DNA from: Flavobacterium sp. | GTDB lineage: Bacteria; Bacteroidota; Bacteroidia; Flavobacteriales; Flavobacteriaceae | DNA: 20,192 nt | Direction: 5' to 3' | Assembly (NCBI GenBank): GCA_027483785.1 | Contig: JAIXTU010000054.1 | Location: 1-20,192, forward strand | Shown: positions 1 to 6,844 of the stretch, one piece after another | Numbering within the stretch: position 1 is the stretch's first letter | How the letters are laid out: each line of letters starts with the position of its first letter | Program-made: the position numbers and the translations under genes | The notes under the pieces: generated by a model | Databases searched by the model: none | What the model saw: the letters and a program-made list of their open reading frames with translations, nothing else | Told to the model about the DNA's origin: nothing

Positions 1-1
1 C

Positions 2-88
2 GCAAAGCTGCTCAACCGAATGACGTTTAGATTATTTGAGGAGTTTTTTAGCTATCAGTACTTTTATTTAGTAGAAAAACGTCATTGA
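2..88 (+). CDS. C-terminal end of an upstream gene, product unknown (partial)
   Basis: The second forward frame is open from the left edge for 28 codons and ends at a TGA (86-88), 18 bases before the wzx start. The peptide is rich in aromatic residues and ends FYLVEKRH, which fits a glycosyltransferase or similar tail in the same operon. The first forward frame also reaches a stop (28-30, ending QPNDV), so the frame choice is uncertain. No function can be assigned from this fragment. Confidence 0.4.
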   Translation, partial: AKLLNRMTFRLFEEFFSYQYFYLVEKRH

Positions 89-93
89 TTCTC

Positions 94-101
94 TACTTTT
101 G
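94..101 (+). promoter_or_regulatory. possible -7 box (TACTTTTG) directly before wzx
   Basis: TACTTTTG matches the Bacteroidota -7 consensus TAnnTTTG, but it ends only 5 bases before the wzx ATG and has no TTG-like -33 box about 20 bases upstream. If it is real, the transcript would be nearly leaderless. In AT-rich DNA this match could easily be chance. Confidence 0.22.
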
Positions 102-106
102 TTTTT

Positions 107-1381
107 ATGATTAAATCGATCAAAGAGACTAGAAGTGTTTTTACCACTTCTAGTCTAAATTTCGTTTATCGCATCTTTGGTTTAGGGATGTCTTTCATCG
201 TTACGGTTCTTATTTCGAGATTGTTTGGTGTAGCGGTGTTTGGTAATTATTCTTTAGTTTTAGCTATTTCGCAAATAAGCGCACTGTTTTTCACCTTAGG
301 AATTCCTAACACACTAATTAAAATTGTAGGTAATCAAAAGCTTACATATCATCAGTCTCAAGACCTACTCAAGAAAGGATTGAAGGGAGCAGTAACAACT
401 TCTTTAATTCCCGCAATTGTACTGTACTTTAGCGCGGGTTTTATTGCAGATAAAATTTTTAAAAACCCTGATTTAGAGCGCTTTTTAGAGATTGCTGCGT
501 TTTCTATACCAGTTTTTGTAGCTAATGAAATCTTTTTATATTTCTTTCTTGCAATAAAAAACTTTAAGAAATTTAACTTTTTTATGTTTGTGTTGCCAAA
601 TATTTTTCTGACAACATTTCTGATTTTATTCGCCACGCTACATTTTTCAAGTGAATCTACTTTGCTCTCCTTTTCGCTAGCTATTTTTTTAAGTGTGATT
701 TTGCAAGCCCTCACAATTTTTGACCGTGTAAAACGAGAGGAACGAATCAGCCTTTCAACACGAGAACTCATTAAAGAAGCAACCCCACTACTTTTCAGCA
801 GTTTATTTATGTACATGTTAAACTACACTAATACAATTCTTCTAGGACTTTTAGTGTCCGAAAAACTAGTTGGTGTATATAACATTGCTTACAAGGTAAG
901 TAGTGTAGGATTACTTATAGTTATTTCAGTAAGTACGATCATCACTCCTAGAATCGCAGAGTTGTATGGATTGAAAGAGTATTTTGCATTGCGGAAACTC
1001 GTTCAAAACGCTACAAGGTTGGTTGCTATTTGCACACTTCCTGTAGTTTTAACATTGATTTTTGGAAGTGAATTTATTCTACAAATCTGGGGAGAAGAAG
1101 CAAAAGAGGGCAGCTGCGCACTTATAATTATTTCTGCGGGTATCATGTTTAATGCGCTGTCTGGTAACGTAGATCAAATACTAAACATGACAGATAATCA
1201 GCGAATCCTTCAAAATATTACTCTAGTAAGCTTCTTTTTTAATTTGATTTTTGCGCTATTACTTATACCTCACTATGGAATAGTTGGAGCCGCTATTGCA
1301 AGTTTAGTTACCAATGTTGTGATGAATGGCAGTTGCATGTATTACATAAAAAAGAAATTAGGTTACTATACACTATTTTAG
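107..1381 (+). CDS. wzx: Wzx-type polysaccharide flippase (MATE/MOP superfamily)
   Basis: This is a 424-residue integral inner-membrane protein with hydrophobic segments throughout, consistent with the 12 to 14 helices of the polysaccharide-transport (PST/MOP) family. The N-terminus has the typical form: a short polar stretch, then a first helix around residues 25-45 followed by RLFGVAVFGNYS, which resembles the family pattern of R-x-L-G-x-x-x-x-G-x-Y. By family knowledge it would flip undecaprenyl-diphosphate-linked repeat units across the inner membrane for Wzy-dependent polymerisation. The GT2 gene follows after 1 base, indicating co-transcription. The gene is strongly AT-rich, as is usual for serotype-specific wzx genes. 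Oddly, codons 7-17 contain a perfect 12-bp inverted repeat (described separately). The substrate cannot be read from the sequence. Confidence 0.9.
   Translation: MIKSIKETRSVFTTSSLNFVYRIFGLGMSFIVTVLISRLFGVAVFGNYSLVLAISQISALFFTLGIPNTLIKIVGNQKLTYHQSQDLLKKGLKGAVTTSLIPAIVLYFSAGFIADKIFKNPDLERFLEIAAFSIPVFVANEIFLYFFLAIKNFKKFNFFMFVLPNIFLTTFLILFATLHFSSESTLLSFSLAIFLSVILQALTIFDRVKREERISLSTRELIKEATPLLFSSLFMYMLNYTNTILLGLLVSEKLVGVYNIAYKVSSVGLLIVISVSTIITPRIAELYGLKEYFALRKLVQNATRLVAICTLPVVLTLIFGSEFILQIWGEEAKEGSCALIIISAGIMFNALSGNVDQILNMTDNQRILQNITLVSFFFNLIFALLLIPHYGIVGAAIASLVTNVVMNGSCMYYIKKKLGYYTLF
126..156 (+). repeat. perfect 12-bp inverted repeat (hairpin) within the 5' end of wzx
   Basis: The left arm at 126-137 (AGACTAGAAGTG) is the exact reverse complement of the right arm at 145-156 (CACTTCTAGTCT). 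They are separated by a 7-base loop (138-144, TTTTTAC). It begins 19 bases downstream of the ATG, so in mRNA it would form a hairpin in the early coding region. There is no T-run after either arm, so it does not look like a standard intrinsic terminator. Confidence 0.85.
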
Positions 1382-1382
1382 C

Positions 1383-2183
1383 ATGACGGTAGAACTATCA
1401 GTGATAATTGTAAATTACAACGGGAAGCGATTTTTGCAAGATTGCTTAGACTCTCTTTATAGATGCCTTGATAATATTACTTTCGAAATAGTAGTAATAG
1501 ACAATAACTCTACTGATGATAGCTGTAATTTTTTGCAAACAGATTTTCCCGAGGTAATGCTTATTCAGTCATCCATCAATCTTGGTTTTGGAAAAGGTAA
1601 TAACAAGGCTGTCGAACATGCAAATGGAAAATATTTACTCTTAATCAATAACGACACCGTAGTTTTAGATCCAATTTCACCCGCATTAGATTTCTTAAAA
1701 TCAGATAAATCTATAGGCGTTATTGGTATTAATATGTTGAATGGAGACGCCCAATATTTAACTGCCGCAGGGAACTTCCCAAATTTTAAGAATATGTTGC
1801 GTATGAAATATCTTTTGCAGCTTTCGGGGGATTTTAAAACACAGGATTTTAAAAGAGACTCATATGATGTTGATTGGCTAGGCGGCTCATTTCTTTTGTT
1901 AAAGAAAGAAACTTATACAAAGATTGGCGGTTTCGACCAAGATTACTTCATGTATGTGGAAGATGTTGATTTATGTCGGAAAATTGCCAATCTCGGATTG
2001 CGAAGGGTTTTTCTTCCAAACTTAAGTTATATCCATTTTGTAGGTTTTAATAAAACCAAGAATCCTCTTTTAGTTAAGGGATACGAAATTTATATACGGA
2101 AGCATTTCCGAGGGCTTAAAAGAAAATTACTCTCTTTAGCGTTATTTATCAATAAAACAGTGAAAAGATTGAAAGATAAATAG
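1383..2183 (+). CDS. GT2-family glycosyltransferase (rhamnosyltransferase-like, GT-A fold)
   Basis: The 266-residue protein shows the GT-A nucleotide-sugar fold from its first residues: SVIIVNYNG at 6-14, IDNNSTD at 39-45, and the metal-binding DxD-like site NNDT at 89-92. The acceptor/catalytic region follows, with GGSFLLL at 167-173 and YVEDVDLC at 191-198. This pattern is typical of the GT2 group often labelled rhamnosyltransferase, though such labels do not predict the sugar reliably. It probably adds one sugar to the lipid-linked repeat unit on the cytoplasmic face of the membrane. It has no transmembrane helix, and the basic C-terminal tail (KRLKDK) could associate with the membrane. 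It starts 1 base after the wzx stop and lies 34 bases before the polymerase, so it belongs to the first operon. Donor and linkage are unknown. Confidence 0.9.
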   Translation: MTVELSVIIVNYNGKRFLQDCLDSLYRCLDNITFEIVVIDNNSTDDSCNFLQTDFPEVMLIQSSINLGFGKGNNKAVEHANGKYLLLINNDTVVLDPISPALDFLKSDKSIGVIGINMLNGDAQYLTAAGNFPNFKNMLRMKYLLQLSGDFKTQDFKRDSYDVDWLGGSFLLLKKETYTKIGGFDQDYFMYVEDVDLCRKIANLGLRRVFLPNLSYIHFVGFNKTKNPLLVKGYEIYIRKHFRGLKRKLLSLALFINKTVKRLKDK

Positions 2184-2217
2184 TTGATTCAACTCGTTTT
2201 TTATTTCTAAAAAAGCT

Positions 2218-3459
2218 ATGAAGATTTCAAAAAGTACTTTTTATTCATTCCTTCTTGGATTTGCACTGTTATCGCAACTCTATATTGCATCTTTTAAAAT
2301 TGCTATATTTCTGCAAGTACTCGTCTTGGCGATTTATTTTGCCCTTGAAAAAGCAACAATAAATAAGCGGTTTTTGGCAACAGTTTTTCCTTTAACCTTG
2401 ATTTTTTCCGTAGGGTTTTTAGGCTTCTTGGCGAATAGCTATTCCGTCTTTACCTGTATAAAAGATGTTTTGCATTTTATTAAGCCGCTGTTAGCCTTGT
2501 TGATTGGTTTTTTATTTATGAAGAAGATCGGAGGAATTAAGCAATTTGCAACTACGATCGTTATTTCAGGACTCATTTCAGCCCTAATTCACTTTTTTAT
2601 AATTTTCTTTATCTCTGGTTTCTCATCGGTTACAGAGATTCGCGAATTCAGCAGAGATAATTTTTTAGAATTATTTGCTCTTTTTTTCCTTATCTACTTC
2701 AAGAAATTCAATCATCAGTCTTTATTTTCATCAAAAATTAAAAACAAATTGATTGGTGCTCTTCTACTTATATCTTGTATACTTTATTTTTCGAGAACGA
2801 TGATTGTAGTAGCTGGAATTTTATCAATAACAATATATGGATATACAATAATAACTCGAAAAGCATTAAAAACAATCGGATTTATCCTTTTAGCCATTGC
2901 GCTATTTTACACGTACTTATTTTCAGTAAAAGTTGACAGAAAAAAGCCCGGATTAGAGTCGTTCCTCTATAAAATAAAGAATGCTCCTTCTGAGATCTTC
3001 CAAACAAAAATTGATCGAGAAAATCATAAAGATTTATGGGATCATTGGCGCGGATATGAAGCCGCAAGAGCTTTTGAACTTATGAAAGACCATCCAAGCA
3101 GTTACATTTTTGGAACTGGACACGGTTCCTTAGTAAATCTAAAGTTTTATGCACCTTTAACCGACAATTATAAAGACAAAGGAATTAAGTTTATTTCCGA
3201 ATTGCACAACGGTTATGTTTATGTTTTTTATAAAACCGGCGCACTCGGCCTAATTGCTTATATCATTTTCCTTGGCAAATTGTACATGAAACTTTACCGT
3301 AAAAAAGATATGACAACATATTTTCAGTCGGGTATTGCATTAACGTTTTTCTTTACAACGTTAACTATCACGGGAATTTACAATCCGAGAGATATTATGG
3401 CTCTTATTCTCGGAGCTCTTCTGTTTATTGATTTCAATCAGCCGCCAAAATCTCAATAA
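2218..3459 (+). CDS. wzy: O-antigen polymerase/ligase-like membrane protein (Wzy candidate)
   Basis: This 413-residue polytopic inner-membrane protein has about ten hydrophobic segments interrupted by one long polar loop (roughly residues 235-330). The loop carries the Wzy_C-type features: a DHPSSYIFGTGHGS segment near 292-305 and ELHNGYVYVFYKTGALG near 325-342, where the H-N pair and the following G-x-x-G are characteristic of the O-antigen ligase/polymerase superfamily. Such proteins polymerise lipid-linked repeat units or ligate finished chain to a carrier in the periplasm. Its place directly after wzx and a GT2 gene favours Wzy. A second protein of this superfamily lies at 6783-8108, so roles could be split. 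Its last 26 bases overlap the end of the minus-strand epimerase gene. GC content is very low: 14 of 60 bases at 2821-2880, counted by hand. Confidence 0.8.
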   Translation: MKISKSTFYSFLLGFALLSQLYIASFKIAIFLQVLVLAIYFALEKATINKRFLATVFPLTLIFSVGFLGFLANSYSVFTCIKDVLHFIKPLLALLIGFLFMKKIGGIKQFATTIVISGLISALIHFFIIFFISGFSSVTEIREFSRDNFLELFALFFLIYFKKFNHQSLFSSKIKNKLIGALLLISCILYFSRTMIVVAGILSITIYGYTIITRKALKTIGFILLAIALFYTYLFSVKVDRKKPGLESFLYKIKNAPSEIFQTKIDRENHKDLWDHWRGYEAARAFELMKDHPSSYIFGTGHGSLVNLKFYAPLTDNYKDKGIKFISELHNGYVYVFYKTGALGLIAYIIFLGKLYMKLYRKKDMTTYFQSGIALTFFFTTLTITGIYNPRDIMALILGALLFIDFNQPPKSQ

Positions 3460-4549
3460 TCTGCTTACTCGTACTTCCATCTCCGTAAGGGTTTGAAGCC
3501 TTTGAAATAGCATTGTAATACAACGGATCATCCAGTAATTTTCTGGTTTCAGCAACAATTTTATCTTTTTTAGAACCTACTAAAACCGCCGTACCCGCTT
3601 CTACACCTTCGGTACGTTCTGTTACTTCGCGTAGTACTAAAACGGGCTTTCCTAAGCTAGGCGCTTCCTCTTGAATGCCGCCCGAATCCGTTAAAATAAT
3701 GTGGCTTCTGTTCATCATCCATATCAATTCCGGATAATCCAACGGAGCAATTAACTTGATGTTCGGAGCTAGCAACTTCTGGTGTGCAATCTCTTTGATA
3801 TTCGGATTTAAATGCACTGGATAAACAATTTCAATATCGTTTGGTTGAGAATGCGCAATTTCGAGTAAAGCTTCGCAAATTTCCTCAAATGGTTTTCCAA
3901 AATTTTCACGACGATGACACGTTACTAGAATGATTTTTTTATCGAATGCAATATTCGAAAATCGCGACATTAATTTTGCCTCGCTGGTTTCGTCTATTTT
4001 TTTCAGTCCCGTTAATAGCGCATCAATTACAGTATTTCCAACAACAAAAACATTTTCGGAGATATTTTCGCGAAGTAAATTTTCCCGGGAAGTCTCAGTC
4101 GGACAAAAATGAAAGTTTGCCATACGCGAGGTTAATACGCGATTCATCTCTTCGGGAAACGGCGAGTGCATATTACCACTTCGCAATCCGGCCTCAATAT
4201 GTACAATCTTGATTTTTTGGTAGAAAGCCGCCAAAGCCGATGCTAAAACAGTAGTTGTATCGCCTTGAACAAAAACGTAATCAAATGAATCTTTAAGTAA
4301 GACTTCGTTGGTAATGCGCGAAATCAAATCGGCGGTGAGTTGATGCAGCGTTTGGTTGGGTTTCATGACGTTTAAGTCGTAATCAACCGGAATTTCGAAA
4401 AACGATAAGACTTGGTCGAGCATTTCGCGATGCTGTGCCGTAACAGCAACTTTCACTTCAAATCGGGAGTCTGTCGAAAAGCGTTCAATTAAAGGCGCCA
4501 TTTTTATGGCTTCCGGGCGCGTGCCAAATAAAAACAGTACTTTTTTCAT
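3434..4549 (-). CDS. wecB: UDP-N-acetylglucosamine 2-epimerase, non-hydrolysing (WecB)
   Basis: The enzyme interconverts UDP-GlcNAc and UDP-ManNAc in the cytoplasm. The 371-residue protein has the full family signature: GTRPEAIKMAP at 9-19, QGDTTT at 95-100, HIEAGLRS at 117-124, PEEMNR at 132-137, HRRENFG at 212-218, and TDSGGIQEE at 287-295. D97, E119, E133 and H212 align with the catalytic acid, base and His positions known from E. coli WecB. The start is placed at the ATG at 4549, which gives the canonical MKKVLFLFGTRPEA; a GTG four codons earlier (4561) is in frame but less likely. The gene is transcribed towards wzy and overlaps it by 26 bp. It is divergent from the GT4 operon with a 73-base gap. 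No ManNAc dehydrogenase gene (wecC) is in the window, so the fate of UDP-ManNAc is unknown. Confidence 0.95.
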   Translation of the reverse strand: MKKVLFLFGTRPEAIKMAPLIERFSTDSRFEVKVAVTAQHREMLDQVLSFFEIPVDYDLNVMKPNQTLHQLTADLISRITNEVLLKDSFDYVFVQGDTTTVLASALAAFYQKIKIVHIEAGLRSGNMHSPFPEEMNRVLTSRMANFHFCPTETSRENLLRENISENVFVVGNTVIDALLTGLKKIDETSEAKLMSRFSNIAFDKKIILVTCHRRENFGKPFEEICEALLEIAHSQPNDIEIVYPVHLNPNIKEIAHQKLLAPNIKLIAPLDYPELIWMMNRSHIILTDSGGIQEEAPSLGKPVLVLREVTERTEGVEAGTAVLVGSKKDKIVAETRKLLDDPLYYNAISKASNPYGDGSTSKQIIEILAAD

Positions 4550-4595
4550 GAGCAAATACACGCACTTTCGCGTGGAGCGAAACTACTAAAAAAAC

Positions 4596-4603
4596 TATAT
4601 TTG
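4596..4603 (+). promoter_or_regulatory. promoter -7 box (TATATTTG) for the 4623-10446 operon
   Basis: TATATTTG is an exact match to the Bacteroidota -7 consensus TAnnTTTG and ends 19 bases before the ATG at 4623. No clear TTTG-type -33 box is seen about 20 bases upstream. The box lies in the 73-base divergent gap between wecB and the GT4 gene, the only gap in the locus large enough for a promoter serving the five-gene plus-strand run. Confidence 0.6.
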
Positions 4604-4622
4604 TCGCGCTAAAAAACGGCCG

Positions 4623-5735
4623 ATGCGCGTATTATTTCTTTCTAGAACCAATTTGTTTTCTGCTCCAGGTGGCGATCTCATTCAGATGCAGAAAACCAAA
4701 GAATTCCTTGAGAAGCTCGGCGTTGAAGTAAGCATCAGTATCGAGTTGGAACCCGATTTGCAAACGTATGATTTGGTTCACGTTTTCAATCTGATGGAAC
4801 CTCAAGAATCCGCTATACAGGCGGCACATGCAAAAAAGCACGGAAAGCCTGTGGCATTGTCAACCATTTACGGTTTGTACACGGAGTTTGAACGCAAGGC
4901 TCGCGGAGGCGCTTTTCAAATTGTGGCTAACATTTTGAGTCCATATCAAATAGGATACGTAAAAACATTTATACGTCATTGGGTAGAGAAACGGATGCAT
5001 AAAGGCGTTTATCAGATGCTTTACAAAGGATATTATGGCTTAATGAAACAACTGGTTTCGCAAACCGACGTATTCTTGCCCAATTCCGATTCCGAGATGC
5101 AGCGGGTAATTGCCGATTTTAATTTGAAAAACCCGCACTATTTCCCAGTACCGAATGCAGTAGACCGATCCTTGTTCTCCACGGATTCCGAGCCAAACGA
5201 GAAGTTTTCTCAATATAAAGATTGTATAGTTTGTGCCGCTAGAATCGAAGGACGAAAATCGACTTTACAACTTGTTCGTGCAGTAAAAGACGCGCCTTAC
5301 ACTTTGGTTTTGGTTGGAAAGGCATCAGCGAATCAGAGTAAGTACGTAGATCAAGTACGTGCAGAAGCAGGCGCAAATGTTGTTTTTTTAGAACCAATGC
5401 CACAATCGGATTTACGGCACCTATACCGAGTTGCTAAAGTACACGCATTGGTAAGCTGGATGGAAACGCCTGGCTTGTCTTCGTTGGAAGCGGCGGCATC
5501 GGGTTGTAACATCGTTGTAACCCAAAAAGGCGATACCTACGATTATTTCGGAGACTACGCGTTTTATTGCGAACCCGATAACGTAGCAAGTATTAGAAAA
5601 GCAATCGACACAGCATATGCAGCTCCTGTTGATGACGCATTTCGGAAACAGATACTCGAAAAGTACGTTTGGGAAGAAACGGCTGCGCAAACGCTCAAGG
5701 CGTATCAAAGTATACTCAAAAATAGCTACCACTAA
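4623..5735 (+). CDS. GT4-family glycosyltransferase (GT-B fold)
   Basis: The 370-residue protein has a GT-B layout. The N-terminal acceptor domain begins MRVLFLSRTN and has a glycine pair at 16-17 (APGGD). A linker carries VPNAVD (176-181). The C-terminal nucleotide-sugar-binding domain has ARIEGRK at 206-212 and the retaining-GT4 motif ETPGLSSLEAAASG at 281-294 (E-x-x-x-L-x-x-x-E type). It would transfer a sugar from a nucleotide donor to the growing lipid-linked unit on the cytoplasmic side. A basic, hydrophobic patch around 100-145 could mediate membrane association. It is the first gene of a compact operon behind the TATATTTG box, and its TAA overlaps the next ATG by one base (TAATG). Donor, acceptor and linkage cannot be inferred. 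Its GC content is clearly higher than that of 107-3459 (30 of 60 bases at 4801-4860). Confidence 0.88.
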   Translation: MRVLFLSRTNLFSAPGGDLIQMQKTKEFLEKLGVEVSISIELEPDLQTYDLVHVFNLMEPQESAIQAAHAKKHGKPVALSTIYGLYTEFERKARGGAFQIVANILSPYQIGYVKTFIRHWVEKRMHKGVYQMLYKGYYGLMKQLVSQTDVFLPNSDSEMQRVIADFNLKNPHYFPVPNAVDRSLFSTDSEPNEKFSQYKDCIVCAARIEGRKSTLQLVRAVKDAPYTLVLVGKASANQSKYVDQVRAEAGANVVFLEPMPQSDLRHLYRVAKVHALVSWMETPGLSSLEAAASGCNIVVTQKGDTYDYFGDYAFYCEPDNVASIRKAIDTAYAAPVDDAFRKQILEKYVWEETAAQTLKAYQSILKNSYH

Positions 5736-6844
5736 TGAAGATTGCAGTTTTAGGAACTCGAGGAATTCCGAATCATTACGGTGGTTTCGAGCAATTTGCT
5801 GAATTCTTCAGCGTGTATGCAGTACAGAAGGGCCACGATGTGGTAGTTTACAATTCGCACAATCATCCATACACAGAACAATCGTATAAAAGTGTTCAAA
5901 TTGTAAAATGTTATGATCCCGAGTATAAAATGGGTACAGCCGGTCAATACATTTACGATTTAAACTGCATTTTAGACATTCGAAAACGCAAGTTCGATGT
6001 CGTACTTCAATTGGGTTACACATCCAGTTCAATATGGTCGTTTTTGCTTCCGCGCAAAGCGCTAATTGTAACTAATATGGATGGTTTGGAGTGGAAACGA
6101 ACCAAATTTTCAAAACCTGTCCAAAAGTTACTTCGTTATAGCGAAAAATTGGCGGTGAAAAGCAGCGATGTTCTTGTGGCCGATTCTATTGGAATTCAGC
6201 AGCACTTGCAACAGCGGTTCGGAGTCGATTCGACTTACATTCCCTACGGAGCCTTTCAATTCGATCAGCCCGATGCGGCTCAGATTCAGAGTTTCGAAGT
6301 AGTCCCACGTCAATACGACTTACTCATTGCACGGCTGGAGCCCGAAAATAATGTAGAGACCATTCTCGACGGCGTTGCCCTAGCAAAGCAAACACGAAAG
6401 ATGTTGGTCATTGGCAACCATCAGACTGCTTTTGGCAATTATCTCAAACATAAATTTGGCAACACACACAATATTGTTTTCGTTGGTTCCGTTTATGATT
6501 TGGAGAAACTTAATAATTTACGCTATTTTTCAAACATCTACTTTCACGGACATTCTGTTGGCGGCACAAACCCATCCTTACTCGAAGCCATGGCTTCTCA
6601 GGCATATATTGTTGCCCACAACAACATTTTTAATCGAGCAATTTTAAAAGAAAATGCCGATTATTTTTCCACCGCGGAAGAAGTAGCGGATTTAGTTTCT
6701 CACAAACAAAAAAGTGATAACTTGCGCTTCGTTTCTGAAAATTTTGGCGCAATTGCAACCAATTTTTCGTGGGAAAAGATTAATGACGCTTATCTACAAT
6801 TATTTACAACTCGCCTTGCTGAAAATCAGCAATCTAAGAACTGA
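5735..6844 (+). CDS. DUF1972-type glycosyltransferase (GT4, rhamnosyltransferase-like)
   Basis: The N-terminal signature GTRGIPNHYGGFE at 7-19 and MDGLEWKRTK at 115-124 are characteristic of the DUF1972 N-terminal domain, found in GT4 enzymes such as the pneumococcal WchF/Cps2T rhamnosyltransferases. The C-terminal GT-B half has IARLEPENN near 199-207 and GHSVGGTNPSLLEAMAS near 272-288, which is the nucleotide-sugar-binding E-x-x-x-x-x-x-E type region. At 369 residues it is full length. It probably adds the second or a later sugar in the repeat unit. Rhamnose is only a family-based suggestion, and no dTDP-rhamnose genes are in the window. The start codon overlaps the previous stop (TAATG), and the 3' end overlaps the next gene by about 62 bases. 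Confidence 0.9.
   Translation: MKIAVLGTRGIPNHYGGFEQFAEFFSVYAVQKGHDVVVYNSHNHPYTEQSYKSVQIVKCYDPEYKMGTAGQYIYDLNCILDIRKRKFDVVLQLGYTSSSIWSFLLPRKALIVTNMDGLEWKRTKFSKPVQKLLRYSEKLAVKSSDVLVADSIGIQQHLQQRFGVDSTYIPYGAFQFDQPDAAQIQSFEVVPRQYDLLIARLEPENNVETILDGVALAKQTRKMLVIGNHQTAFGNYLKHKFGNTHNIVFVGSVYDLEKLNNLRYFSNIYFHGHSVGGTNPSLLEAMASQAYIVAHNNIFNRAILKENADYFSTAEEVADLVSHKQKSDNLRFVSENFGAIATNFSWEKINDAYLQLFTTRLAENQQSKN

Noticed and set aside
358..816. 152-codon minus-strand open frame inside wzx
   Set aside because: It is fully antisense to a well-supported flippase gene. The Lys/Ser/Ile-rich translation is the expected mirror of hydrophobic codons, and there is no promoter box.
4566..4582. 6-bp hairpin (TTTCGC/GCGAAA, 5-base loop) in the minus-strand leader of wecB
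   Set aside because: The stem is short with no T-run, and an alternative CACGC/GCGTG pairing competes with it. It does not stand out enough from chance pairing.
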